Below, one piece after another: positions 36,710 to 45,067 of a stretch of DNA of 64,000 nt; within the stretch, counting starts at the first letter, position 1, and each line of letters starts with the position of its first letter. The stretch is from MAG-121220-bin8 sp002700465. Its GTDB lineage: Bacteria; Bacteroidota; Bacteroidia; Flavobacteriales; Flavobacteriaceae. The notes below the pieces were generated by a model. It was given only the letters and a program-made list of their open reading frames with translations, made no database searches and was not told the origin of the DNA. Made by a program: the position numbers and the translations under genes. The stretch is from positions 682,001 to 746,000 of the forward strand of contig CALSTO010000001.1 in the NCBI GenBank assembly GCA_943789295.1, read 5' to 3'.

Positions 36710-37657
36710 ATGAACACATTAACTCAAACAAATTTTAATTTTCCTGACCAAGTTTCTAAGTATTCTGGAAAAGTTAGAGAAGTTTATAAATTTAAGAATG
36801 ATGTTTTAGTAATGATTTCAACAGATAGATTATCTGCTTTTGATGTTGTTCTTCCTAAAGGAATTCCTTATAAAGGTCAAATTTTAAATCAAATTGCTTG
36901 TCAAATGCTTGATGCCACATCACATATAGTACCAAATTGGCTTATTACTTCTCCTGATCCAAATGTTTCTGTTGGTCAAGCATGCGAACCTTTTAAAGTT
37001 GAAATGGTTGTTAGAGGATATTTATCAGGGCATGCTGCAAGACTTTATAAATCAGGTAAAAGAAAAATTTGTGGAGTTGATATGCCCGAAGGATTAATTG
37101 AAAACGATAAATTTAATAATCCAATTATAACACCTACCACAAAAGCAGAAAATGGTTCTCATGATGAAGATATTTCAAGAGAAGAAATAATTTTAAAAAA
37201 TATTGTAAGTGAAGAAGATTATTTAAAACTTGAAGATTATTCATTGAAATTGTTTGAAGAGGGTTCCAAAATAGCAGAAAAGCAAGGGTTAATTCTTGTT
37301 GATACAAAATATGAGTTTGGAAGAAACAAAAACGGTCAAATCATTTTAATCGATGAAATTCACACACCTGATTCTTCAAGATATTTTTATTTAGACAGTT
37401 ATTTAGATTTACAAAAATCTAAACTTCCACAAAAACAACTATCAAAAGAATTTGTAAGACAGTGGTTGATTTCTAAAGATTTTCAAGGAAAAGAAAATCA
37501 AACGATTCCAGAAATGTCAAACGAATACATAAATGGAGTTTCTGAAAGATATATTGAGTTATATGAAAAAATAACTGGTTTAGAATTTGTAAAAGAAAAA
37601 GTAAATCAAATAAATAAAAGAATTGAAACTAATATTTTAAATTATTTTAATTTATGA
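36710..37657 (+). CDS. purC: Phosphoribosylaminoimidazole-succinocarboxamide synthase
   Basis: Joins CAIR with aspartate in purine biosynthesis. The 315-residue protein starts with the ATP-binding YSGKVREVYKF at 18-28, then MISTDRLSAFDVVLPKGIPYKG and EMVVRGYLSGHAARLY. ILVDTKYEFGRNKNGQIILIDEIHTPDSSRY closes the active site. It is the longer SAICAR synthase form of about 310 residues. It is six bases after phoH and overlaps convergent miaA by 11 bases. Confidence 0.96.
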   Translation: MNTLTQTNFNFPDQVSKYSGKVREVYKFKNDVLVMISTDRLSAFDVVLPKGIPYKGQILNQIACQMLDATSHIVPNWLITSPDPNVSVGQACEPFKVEMVVRGYLSGHAARLYKSGKRKICGVDMPEGLIENDKFNNPIITPTTKAENGSHDEDISREEIILKNIVSEEDYLKLEDYSLKLFEEGSKIAEKQGLILVDTKYEFGRNKNGQIILIDEIHTPDSSRYFYLDSYLDLQKSKLPQKQLSKEFVRQWLISKDFQGKENQTIPEMSNEYINGVSERYIELYEKITGLEFVKEKVNQINKRIETNILNYFNL

Positions 37658-38540
37658 TTTTTAAAAAATAATCGATATTTATATTATTTTCAATCCATAT
37701 AACATCCTCTTTTTTTCTTAACCAAGTCATTTGTTTTTTAGCATATCTTCTCGAATTTTTTTTAATTTCATTAATTGCAAATTCTAAGGAAATTTTATTT
37801 TCCAGGAAAAGAAATAACTCTTTATAACCAACAGTATTTAAGCTACGTAAATTTTTATACTCTAATAAACCTTTAACCTCACTTAAAAGACCATTATTCA
37901 TCATTTTATCAACTCTACTGTTAATTCTATTATAAAGGGTGTCACGGTCACTTTTAATGGCAGTATTTATTGTTTGAAAACCGTGATTAACTTTTTTATT
38001 TCCAAGATAGGATGAATAAGGTTTGTTTGAACTCATCGATACCTCAATGGCTCTGATCAATCTTCTATGGTTATTAACATCTACCTTTGAAAAATATTCA
38101 GGATCTAATTCATTTAATTTATCTTGTAAATATTTAATTCCAAATAGTTTAAAGTTTGAGTTAATTGTTTCAGAAATTTTTGAGCTAATATTTGGAAATG
38201 TATCCATTCCATTAGTTACAGAATCCATATACATTCCTGAACCGCCAACCATGATTATATAATCATTGAATTTTAATTCATGATTTATTATGTCCAATGC
38301 TTCAATTTGAAAATCATTTATTGTGTATTTATCATTTATAGATTTATGTTGTACACAATAGTGCTTTATTTTTGACAACTCATTTTTAGATGGAACTGCG
38401 GTTCCAATATTCATTTCTTTATAAAACTGTCTTGAATCCGATGAAATTATTGAACAATTTAGTCTTAAAGCTAGATCTATACTTAATTTTGTTTTCCCTG
38501 AAGCTGTGGGTCCAGAAATAGTAATTAATTTTCTTTTCAA
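37647..38540 (-). CDS. miaA: tRNA dimethylallyltransferase
   Basis: Adds dimethylallyl to A37 of tRNAs reading UNN codons. The 297-residue protein has the P-loop SGPTASGKTKLS at 9-20, SSDSRQFYKEMNIGTAVPS at 33-51, the GGSGMYMDSVTNG motif and NHRRLIRAIEV. The C terminus RRYAKKQMTWLRKKEDVIWIE contacts tRNA. The start is a TTG. It follows the exonuclease gene by nine bases. Confidence 0.95.
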   Translation of the reverse strand: MKRKLITISGPTASGKTKLSIDLALRLNCSIISSDSRQFYKEMNIGTAVPSKNELSKIKHYCVQHKSINDKYTINDFQIEALDIINHELKFNDYIIMVGGSGMYMDSVTNGMDTFPNISSKISETINSNFKLFGIKYLQDKLNELDPEYFSKVDVNNHRRLIRAIEVSMSSNKPYSSYLGNKKVNHGFQTINTAIKSDRDTLYNRINSRVDKMMNNGLLSEVKGLLEYKNLRSLNTVGYKELFLFLENKISLEFAINEIKKNSRRYAKKQMTWLRKKEDVIWIENNINIDYFLKIIN

Positions 38541-38549
38541 TTTTTTTTA

Positions 38550-39827
38550 TTAATCAAAATTAATCAGTTTCTCAATTTTATTTTTTTTTAAATATTTAAG
38601 AATAACCTCCTTAGAATTTTCAATATATTCATTTTTAACTATCAAAGAATCTAAAACATCAAAGTTACTGATTTGATGATTTAATGTAAAGAAACCATAT
38701 CCAATATAATGATTGTCTTTTACTACAATAACACTTTTTTCATCAATATCTCTACCTTTATCGACCAATAACATGTTTTTAAATTTATAACTTAAATCTT
38801 TGATCAACATATCAATTTGTAAATTATTTTTTTTACTAGTTTCATTCAAAGAGTATATTTTTTTTAATAACTCTAATCTTTTGTTAGCTGTTTTTAATGA
38901 TGAATAGTATTCCAAATAATTAATTGTATCATCATAATGACATATTCGTAAATATTTATTACCCTCTGAACTTTCGCAAACTTCCAAACAGAATTTCTTA
39001 ATGATTTTTTTTAAAAGTTTATTAAATTTTGGTTTGTGCTTCTTAATTTCAGTATTTTCTTTTAGCAGTGCAATTAATTCGCTTCCGGTTCTTTCAAAGG
39101 TTATATCAAAAACTTCTAATTGAATGTCTAATGATTTTTTAGATTTTCCAGTTAAATGCTGATTTACTCTATTTTTTAAATTATTACTCTTTCCAATGTA
39201 TATTATTTTACCATCTTGATCATGGAAGTAATATATTCCTACGTCATTTGGTAATTTATTTATTAATGTTTGCCATTTGTTTTTTGAACTTACTTTAGTT
39301 TCTGTTATTAAACTGTTTACGATAATTTTTTCGTTATCTTTTAAAAGAAGCAATTTAAATAATTCTACGGTTGCTAATGCATCTCCAGATGCTCTATGTC
39401 TATTTGAAATAGGTATACCCAAACTTTTAACTAAATTTCCAAGTTTATATGAATCTAGATTGGGAATTATTTTTTTTGATAATTTAACTGTACAGAGTTG
39501 TGACATGTTAAACTTATATCCAAGCCTATCAAATTCGATTTTTAACATTCTGTAATCAAACGAAGAGTTATGTGCTACAAGAACAGAGTTATCTGTAATT
39601 TCTAAGATTCTTTTTGCAATTTGAAAAAATTTAGGAGCATTTGTAAGCATTTTATTATTTATGCCAGTCAATTGCTGAACAAATGGCTGAATTGGAATTT
39701 CAGGATTTATTAAACTTATAAATTGATCAACTATTTTTTCACCATCAAACTTATAAATTGCAATTTCTGTAATTCCCTCTTCGTTGTATTTACCTCCGGT
39801 GGTCTCTACGTCTAATATTGAGTACAA
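38550..39827 (-). CDS. DEDDh 3'-5' exonuclease fused to GIY-YIG nuclease domain
   Basis: A 425-residue fusion. Residues 1-165 are a DnaQ-like exonuclease: ExoI DVETTG (6-11), ExoII HNSSFD with Asp91, and ExoIII HRASGDA with His144 and Asp149. Residues about 195-275 are a GIY-YIG domain: GIYYFHDQDGKIIYIGKS, Arg220 and a later ELIALLKENTEIKKHKPKFN with the metal-binding Glu, like UvrC/Cho. About 150 residues of unassigned C-terminal sequence follow. This pairing suggests incision and resection in DNA repair. The start is TTG, just before the catalytic strand. It sits between yggS and miaA. Confidence 0.9.
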   Translation of the reverse strand: MYSILDVETTGGKYNEEGITEIAIYKFDGEKIVDQFISLINPEIPIQPFVQQLTGINNKMLTNAPKFFQIAKRILEITDNSVLVAHNSSFDYRMLKIEFDRLGYKFNMSQLCTVKLSKKIIPNLDSYKLGNLVKSLGIPISNRHRASGDALATVELFKLLLLKDNEKIIVNSLITETKVSSKNKWQTLINKLPNDVGIYYFHDQDGKIIYIGKSNNLKNRVNQHLTGKSKKSLDIQLEVFDITFERTGSELIALLKENTEIKKHKPKFNKLLKKIIKKFCLEVCESSEGNKYLRICHYDDTINYLEYYSSLKTANKRLELLKKIYSLNETSKKNNLQIDMLIKDLSYKFKNMLLVDKGRDIDEKSVIVVKDNHYIGYGFFTLNHQISNFDVLDSLIVKNEYIENSKEVILKYLKKNKIEKLINFD

Positions 39828-39832
39828 TCTTA

Positions 39833-40489
39833 TTAATTATTTAATCTAGTTCCAAAAATAGTACTTCCTAATCTAATCATATTACTATTACATTTAATTG
39901 CTATTTCATAATCCCCACTCATACCCATTGAAAGAATATTTAACTTTAGAATAGGCTTATATTTATTAAAATAACTATTAAGTTCGTTAAATTCTCTTTC
40001 AATAATTGATAAGTCGGATGAATAGGTTGCCATACCCATCATTCCCTTTAGGTTAATGTTTTTTAAATCTTTTAGTTTATTCAATTTTATCAATTCCTCA
40101 AATTCAGTATATGTTAAACCAAACTTTGTGTTATCGTTAGAAATATCAATTTGCACTAAGACATCAATTACCCTATTATTTTTAATCCCTTGCTTGTTTA
40201 TTTCTAAAAGCAATCTATAACTATCAACACTATGTATTAAATTAACAAAAGGTGCTATGTATTTTACTTTATTTCTTTGTAAATGACCAATCATGTGCCA
40301 GTTAATATCTTTTGGTAGAGAATCATGTTTTTCCACCATTTCCTGAACTTTGTTTTCTCCGAAATCACGATGGCCATGGACATAAGCTGATCTAATGAAG
40401 TTTATCGGTTTAGTTTTACTTACAGCTACAAGTAAAACATTTTTGGGAATTGTTTTAGAAATTTTAATTAAATTTTTAACTATTTCCAT
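39833..40489 (-). CDS. yggS: YggS family pyridoxal-phosphate homeostasis protein
   Basis: A 218-residue single-domain alanine-racemase-like barrel. The cofactor lysine is in VLLVAVSKTKP (20-30). FGENKVQEMVEKHDSLP, WHMIGHLQRNKVKYIAP and the C-terminal LSMGMSGDYEIAIKCNSNMIRLGSTIFG match the family closely. It binds PLP without catalysis and buffers the free cofactor. It overlaps the oxidoreductase gene by 14 bases. Confidence 0.95.
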   Translation of the reverse strand: MEIVKNLIKISKTIPKNVLLVAVSKTKPINFIRSAYVHGHRDFGENKVQEMVEKHDSLPKDINWHMIGHLQRNKVKYIAPFVNLIHSVDSYRLLLEINKQGIKNNRVIDVLVQIDISNDNTKFGLTYTEFEELIKLNKLKDLKNINLKGMMGMATYSSDLSIIEREFNELNSYFNKYKPILKLNILSMGMSGDYEIAIKCNSNMIRLGSTIFGTRLNN

Positions 40490-41441
40490 TCGCTTTATTA
40501 ATTATTTTAATAGCAAGTTCAAGTGCGTTCAAGCCATCTCGAAAGCTAACTAATGGGGAAGATTTGTTAAGTATTGATTTTGCAAAATTATTATGTTCCT
40601 CAACAATTGAGTTTACAGGTTTTGATTCTGGATTTGAATAATATATTTGTTTTTTTTCTCCTTTAAGATTTTCTATAACCATAGCATAATTGTCTTTTTT
40701 ATCTTGAAAATCAGTAATTTTTACAACCTCACTTTTTTTCTCCAAAAAATCAACAGAAACATATGCGTTATTTTGAAATAATCTAGTTTTTCGCATATTT
40801 TTTAAAGATATTCTACTTGCAGTAAAATTAGCAACCGCCCCATTTTCAAATTCAACTCTCGCGTTAGTTATGTCAGGTGAATCACTTATCACGGCTACAC
40901 CATTAGCACTAATATTTTTAATATTTGAATTAACCAACTTAAGAACAATATCAATGTCATGAATCATTAAATCTAATACTACTGACACATCATTTCCTCT
41001 TGGGTTAAATTCTGCCAATCTATGACATTCAATAAACTTAGGATTATCTATAATATTTAAAACAGAAGTTATAGCAGGATTAAATCTTTCAACATGGCCA
41101 ACTTGACCTATTAAATTATTTTTTTCTGTAAGTTTAACAAGTTCTACTGCTTCCTCCAAAGTTGTTGTTATTGGCTTTTCAACAAAGACATGTTTATTAT
41201 TTAACAAGCATAATTTAACCATTTCAAAATGAGAAGGGGTGTTAGAACAAACAAATAAAGCATCACATTTTATAATAAGTTCAGTAACATTATCATAAAA
41301 AGATACATCAGAACTAATCTTAGATTTTAGACTTGTATTTTTATCAAAGCAACCCATTACTCTATAGGAATCTGATTCCAATAATAATCTCAGATGAATA
41401 GAACCTAAATGTCCAATTCCGATAACACCAACTTTAATCAT
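40476..41441 (-). CDS. Gfo/Idh/MocA family oxidoreductase
   Basis: A 321-residue NAD(P)-dependent dehydrogenase from the ATG at 41441 (MIKVGVIGIGHLG). An upstream in-frame TTG is part of a -7-like box. The Rossmann loop is GIGHLGSIH, EKPITTT carries the catalytic Lys, and GHVERFNPAI and DLMIHDIDIV form the substrate pocket. The GHVERFNP variant recalls UDP-N-acetylglucosamine 3-dehydrogenases of lipid A biosynthesis, but I cannot assign the substrate. It is transcribed with yggS, the nuclease gene and miaA. Confidence 0.87.
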   Translation of the reverse strand: MIKVGVIGIGHLGSIHLRLLLESDSYRVMGCFDKNTSLKSKISSDVSFYDNVTELIIKCDALFVCSNTPSHFEMVKLCLLNNKHVFVEKPITTTLEEAVELVKLTEKNNLIGQVGHVERFNPAITSVLNIIDNPKFIECHRLAEFNPRGNDVSVVLDLMIHDIDIVLKLVNSNIKNISANGVAVISDSPDITNARVEFENGAVANFTASRISLKNMRKTRLFQNNAYVSVDFLEKKSEVVKITDFQDKKDNYAMVIENLKGEKKQIYYSNPESKPVNSIVEEHNNFAKSILNKSSPLVSFRDGLNALELAIKIINKANGNS

Positions 41442-41453
41442 TTTATTTTTTTT

Positions 41454-41461
41454 CAAAAATA
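41454..41461 (-). promoter_or_regulatory. -7 box (TATTTTTG) of the Gfo/Idh-yggS-nuclease-miaA operon
   Basis: On the minus strand TATTTTTG matches TAnnTTTG, 12 bases before the ATG at 41441. Its TTG would otherwise be taken as the start codon. The spacing supports the shorter gene model. Confidence 0.45.
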
Positions 41462-41491
41462 CAATTCTTTTTATTTTTAGCTTTAATTTAT

Positions 41492-41697
41492 ATGATAGAT
41501 TCCATAAAACACCAGGGACAAAGAAAAATTATGGTAGATCGTTTGATTTCTAAGGGAATTGAATCTGTTAGGTGTGATAAATGCATTATTAAAAGTACCA
41601 AGAAATGGTTGTAGTGAAAAGGATATCAAAATTATATTTTGAAAAGGAGAATCATGGAAGTTTTAAGTTTGTTCCTTTATTAAAAAATTTAAATTAA
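41492..41697 (+). pseudogene. pcm: Remnant of protein-L-isoaspartate O-methyltransferase, middle deleted
   Basis: The frame from ATG 41492 opens MIDSIKHQGQRKIMVDRLISKG, the typical start of Pcm. A frameshift near 41564 continues as LGVINALLKVPRNG, resembling the next helix (VLxAxxKVPRH). It then jumps directly to KRISKLYFEKENHGSFKFVPLL and a stop at 41695-41697, the usual Pcm C terminus, in a third frame. About 120 residues holding the SAM-binding fold are missing, so no enzyme can be made. The stop still overlaps convergent smpB by TTAA. Pcm repairs isoaspartate in aged proteins; no other copy is in the window. Confidence 0.8.
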
Positions 41698-42146
41698 ATT
41701 TTTTTTAATCTATTTAATTGTATTTTATTTTCTCTATCCTTTATAACTTGGCGTTTATCATATGTCTTTTTACCTTTTGCTAAGGAAATTAAAACTTTTG
41801 CGAACCCTTTCTCATTAATAAAAACTTTTAGTGGAACAATAGTAAGACCGGAATTTTTGACATCTTTATTAAGCTTTCTTAATTCCTTTTTATTTAACAA
41901 AAGTTTTCTTTGAGATTTAGTTTTGTGATTATAATTATTTCCAAACTCATATTCATCTATAAACATATTAATAATAAATAATTCTTGATCGTCATTGAAT
42001 TCACAAAAACTTTCAGATATTGATGCTTTATTTAGTCTAATAGATTTAATTTCTGTTCCAGTTAAAACTATTCCAGCATTATACTGATCGAGTAATTGAT
42101 ATTCAAATTTTGCTTTTTTATTTAATATATTTACAGTCTTATTCAC
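41694..42146 (-). CDS. smpB: SsrA-binding protein SmpB
   Basis: The 150-residue partner of tmRNA in rescuing stalled ribosomes. NKKAKFEYQLLDQYNAGIVLTGTEIKSIRLNKASISESFCEF at the N terminus is the conserved OB-fold core. KTYDKRQVIKDRENKIQLNRL at the C terminus is the tail that enters the mRNA channel. The start is GTG with a TAACTTTG -7-like box at 42151-42158 only a few bases upstream. It is divergent from ytxJ. Confidence 0.95.
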   Translation of the reverse strand: MNKTVNILNKKAKFEYQLLDQYNAGIVLTGTEIKSIRLNKASISESFCEFNDDQELFIINMFIDEYEFGNNYNHKTKSQRKLLLNKKELRKLNKDVKNSGLTIVPLKVFINEKGFAKVLISLAKGKKTYDKRQVIKDRENKIQLNRLKKI

Positions 42147-42150
42147 AAAA

Positions 42151-42158
42151 CAAAGTTA
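42151..42158 (-). promoter_or_regulatory. Candidate -7 box (TAACTTTG) for smpB
   Basis: Matches TAnnTTTG on the minus strand, four bases before the GTG start. The mRNA would have almost no leader, so either this box or the GTG start is wrong. Confidence 0.3.
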
Positions 42159-42172
42159 CAAGTATTTTTAAA

Positions 42173-42490
42173 ATGTCTGAAATTAAATGGATTGAACCGA
42201 ATGATTATAATGATATAAATTATAAAGATGATTTTATTGTAATATTCAAACATTCTTATAGGTGTATTATAAGTAGAATAGTTTTGAAGAAATTTGAATT
42301 TGATTATGAAAATTTTTCAAATATAAAATTTTATTTAATTGATGTGGTTAAAAACAAAAAACTATCAAACGAATTAGCATCTGGTTTCAATATAAATCAC
42401 GAATCTCCTCAGTTAATGGTAGTTAAAAATGGAAAATTAGTTCATAATTCATCTCATTCTTCAATATCATTTAAAAATTTAAAAAATTAA
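42173..42490 (+). CDS. ytxJ: YtxJ, bacillithiol-associated monothiol thioredoxin-like protein
   Basis: A 105-residue protein from ATG 42173 (MSEIKWIEPND); the longer upstream frame runs into the divergent smpB gene. VIFKHSYRCIISRIVLKKFE (about 20-39) is the YtxJ signature, with a single Cys in HSxxCxxS instead of a CxxC pair. ESPQLMVVKNGKLVHNSSH provides the cis-Pro loop of the thioredoxin fold. In Bacteroidota and Firmicutes YtxJ co-occurs with bacillithiol synthesis and is thought to reduce bacillithiolated proteins. The synthesis genes are not in this window. Confidence 0.85.
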   Translation: MSEIKWIEPNDYNDINYKDDFIVIFKHSYRCIISRIVLKKFEFDYENFSNIKFYLIDVVKNKKLSNELASGFNINHESPQLMVVKNGKLVHNSSHSSISFKNLKN

Positions 42491-42582
42491 TATTATTAAT
42501 TGTTAATTATTTTTTGATAATATGTTGTTTATTTTTTTTTGATTAACAATTTGGTTGTTAAATTTACTATCTAATTTTAGAT

Positions 42583-43854
42583 ATGAGTTTAGATAAAGAA
42601 ATATTTAATTTAATTGATAAAGAAGAAAACAGACAATTAAATGGAATTGAATTAATTGCGTCTGAAAATTTCACCAGTCCTGATGTAATGAAAGCAACTG
42701 GATCTGTTTTAACAAATAAATATGCTGAAGGTTACCCTGGAAAGAGGTATTATGGTGGTTGTGAAGTAGTTGATGAAATAGAAACCATAGCGATTGAAAG
42801 GGCTAAGGAGCTTTTTGGAGCAGCATACGCTAACGTTCAGCCTCATTCTGGATCACAAGCTAATACTGCAGTATATCACGCTTTTATAAACCCTGGAGAT
42901 AAAATTTTAGGTTTTGATTTATCTCACGGGGGGCATTTAACACATGGATCTCCAGTAAACTTTAGTGGAAGATTGTATAACCCTGTATTTTATGGCGTTA
43001 ATGAATTAACTGGAGAACTAGATTATGATAATATTTCTGAAATTGCATTAAAAGAAAAGCCAAAATTAATTATTGCTGGAGCATCAGCTTATTCAAGAGA
43101 TATAGATTTTGAAAGATTTAGAGAAATTGCTGATTCTGTTGATGCGTTTTTATTAGCGGATATTTCACATCCTTCGGGACTAATTGCAAAAGGAATCTTG
43201 AATGATCCTATTCCCCACTGTCATGTTGTAACCACAACTACACACAAAACTTTAAGAGGTCCTAGGGGAGGTTTAATCTTAATGGGTGAAGATTTTGATA
43301 ACCCTTTTGGATTAAAATTTAAAAATGGATCTTTAAAAAAAATGTCTTCTTTGGTTGATTTAGCTGTTTTCCCTGGGAATCAAGGTGGTCCATTAGAACA
43401 TGTTATTGCAGGAAAAGCAATTGCGTTTGGGGAAGCATTGACAGATAATTTTATGACTTACATGATTCAAGTTAGACAAAATGCAAAAGCTATGGCAGAA
43501 GAATTTATTAAAAAAGATTATAAAATTATTTCAGGCGGTACAGATAATCATATGATGTTGATAGATTTGAGAAATAAAAATATTTCTGGAAAAGATGCTG
43601 AATTAGCATTAGTCAAAGCTGATATTACTGCAAATAAAAATATGGTTCCTTTTGATGATAAATCTCCTTTTGTAACCTCTGGGATTAGATTTGGCACACC
43701 TGCAATTACAACAAGAGGATTAATCGAAGATGATATGATTTTAATTGTAAATTTAATTGACAGGGTTATACAAAATTATCAAAATTCAGATGAGATAAGC
43801 AATGTTAAAAAAGAGGTAAATAAACTAATGAAAGGAAGACTTTTGTTTAATTAA
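42583..43854 (+). CDS. glyA: Serine hydroxymethyltransferase
   Basis: Interconverts serine and glycine with tetrahydrofolate. The 423-residue PLP enzyme has NGIELIASENFTSPDVMKA, NKYAEGYPGKRYYGG and SGSQANTAVY near the N terminus. The cofactor lysine is in VTTTTHKTLRGPRGG near 224. It is complete. The stop overlaps the glutaminyl cyclase gene by TTAA. Confidence 0.97.
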   Translation: MSLDKEIFNLIDKEENRQLNGIELIASENFTSPDVMKATGSVLTNKYAEGYPGKRYYGGCEVVDEIETIAIERAKELFGAAYANVQPHSGSQANTAVYHAFINPGDKILGFDLSHGGHLTHGSPVNFSGRLYNPVFYGVNELTGELDYDNISEIALKEKPKLIIAGASAYSRDIDFERFREIADSVDAFLLADISHPSGLIAKGILNDPIPHCHVVTTTTHKTLRGPRGGLILMGEDFDNPFGLKFKNGSLKKMSSLVDLAVFPGNQGGPLEHVIAGKAIAFGEALTDNFMTYMIQVRQNAKAMAEEFIKKDYKIISGGTDNHMMLIDLRNKNISGKDAELALVKADITANKNMVPFDDKSPFVTSGIRFGTPAITTRGLIEDDMILIVNLIDRVIQNYQNSDEISNVKKEVNKLMKGRLLFN

Positions 43855-44879
43855 TTTTTCTCAATTATTTTAATTTCAAATAATTTATTCCAGTTTTTTC
43901 CAGTCACAAAAAATGTCTGCCTTTTTTTATTATAAGCTATTCCATTTAGAACATCTAGCTTAGGATGATCTTTAACTTTTTCCTTTAACCCGCTAAAATC
44001 TATTACCCCATCAACATGTCCACTTAAAGGATCTATTATTAATCCTACTTCTTTATTAAACTGATAAGTATTGGCATAAATTTTATTATTAAACCATTCG
44101 AGTTCATTTATTTTATTAATCACTTTATTGTTGGTAACAACATTAACAAAATCAATTTCTTCTAAACTATTTTTATCCAATTTCCATATTTTTTCAGAAC
44201 CATCTGATTTATACAAATGTTCACCGTCATTACACAAACCCCAACCCTCAATACTATTTTTATAACTGAATGATTCTATTAGTTTAAAGTTTTTTAAATC
44301 ATAAATAAATCCAATTTTACTCTTCCAAGTCAACTGGAATATTTTATCATTTAAAATAGTAATTCCTTCACCAAAATATGACTTGTCTAAAAATAATTTA
44401 TCTAGAACTTCACCAGATTGAAAATTAACTTTTTTTAACATTGAAGAACCATATTGACCAGTTCCTTCATATAAAAAATTATTATCGTCAAATTCAAGGC
44501 CTTGTGTATAAGAATTCATGTCGTGAGAAAACTCATTAATTATTTTATAAGTATAAATTTTTGGAGTAATTGAAGAATAAATAACAAATTCTTTTTCTAA
44601 AGTATACTCATTTTGATCTACTGTAAAATTAGCTTTCAAAACATTTTTACCTAGTTTGTTGTTTAGTAATAGAGGACTTGAAACTAAATTATTATCAATT
44701 TTAAACTTAAGATTTGTAATGTTTTTGTTCGATGGGTTATTTATTGTGAATTCAATCTGATCATTATTTTTTAAATATTCTTTAGTTTTTTTAATATTAA
44801 TGTTAAAATTTTCTTTTGTTGCAGAGCCACAAGAAATTAATACTAGTAAGACTATAAATGAACTGAGTTTCTTTATCAT
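43851..44879 (-). CDS. Glutaminyl-peptide cyclotransferase lipoprotein (plant/bacterial type)
   Basis: A 342-residue lipoprotein from the ATG at 44879. MIKKLSSFIVLLVLISCGS has a clear lipobox Cys. An immunoglobulin-like region (about 25-110) precedes a five-bladed beta-propeller of the glutamine cyclotransferase family: FSHDMNSYTQGLEFDDN, YEGTGQYGSSMLKKVN, FGEGITILNDKIFQLTW, EGWGLCNDGEHLYKSDGS and ELEWFNNKIYANTYQ. It would form N-terminal pyroglutamate on exported proteins, probably in the periplasm. This fits the many exported Flavobacteriia proteins that begin with Gln after cleavage. An in-frame TTG at 44894 overlaps a -7 box and is not preferred. Confidence 0.9.
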   Translation of the reverse strand: MIKKLSSFIVLLVLISCGSATKENFNINIKKTKEYLKNNDQIEFTINNPSNKNITNLKFKIDNNLVSSPLLLNNKLGKNVLKANFTVDQNEYTLEKEFVIYSSITPKIYTYKIINEFSHDMNSYTQGLEFDDNNFLYEGTGQYGSSMLKKVNFQSGEVLDKLFLDKSYFGEGITILNDKIFQLTWKSKIGFIYDLKNFKLIESFSYKNSIEGWGLCNDGEHLYKSDGSEKIWKLDKNSLEEIDFVNVVTNNKVINKINELEWFNNKIYANTYQFNKEVGLIIDPLSGHVDGVIDFSGLKEKVKDHPKLDVLNGIAYNKKRQTFFVTGKNWNKLFEIKIIEKN

Positions 44880-44891
44880 TACATTTTTTTT

Positions 44892-44899
44892 CAAATTTA
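44892..44899 (-). promoter_or_regulatory. -7 box (TAAATTTG) of the glutaminyl cyclase gene
   Basis: Matches TAnnTTTG on the minus strand, 12 bases before the ATG at 44879. Its TTG coincides with a false upstream start. Confidence 0.45.
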
Positions 44900-44945
44900 G
44901 TTATTAATTATTTTTTCTAAAGATATTTATTTGATAAAACATATA

Positions 44946-44953
44946 TATATTTG
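44946..44953 (+). promoter_or_regulatory. -7 box (TATATTTG) of the SRP RNA gene
   Basis: Identical to the tRNA-Ser -7 box, with four bases between its final G and the first base of the mature RNA. A TTTG at 44930-44933 lies 12 bases upstream, closer than a normal -33 element. Confidence 0.6.
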
Positions 44954-44957
44954 TAAT

Positions 44958-45054
44958 GGGCAAGTCTTACACAACCAGCTCCTATTTAATTCCCCCAGGG
45001 TGGGAACGCAGCAAGGGTAGATAGTCGTAGCGGTGTGATGTAAGTAGCTTGCCC
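44958..45054 (+). ncRNA. ffs: Signal recognition particle RNA (4.5S, small bacterial type)
   Basis: A 97-base RNA whose ends pair (GGGCAAG with CTTGCCC). The apical domain has the conserved CCAGGGTGGGAACGCAGCAA core, including the GGAA tetraloop region and the asymmetric loop that binds Ffh. The terminal stem followed by seven T also serves as its terminator. It guides membrane and secreted proteins to the translocon together with Ffh. Confidence 0.95.
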
Positions 45055-45061
45055 TTTTTTT
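45055..45061 (+). terminator. T tract ending the SRP RNA transcript
   Basis: Seven T directly follow the closing stem of the SRP RNA, making that stem an intrinsic terminator. The next gene starts at 45068, so it must use another promoter or read-through. Confidence 0.55.
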
Positions 45062-45067
45062 TAAAAT

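Noticed and set aside
42110..42172. Longer ytxJ start at 42110
   Set aside because: It would run into the divergent smpB coding region; ATG 42173 fits family length.
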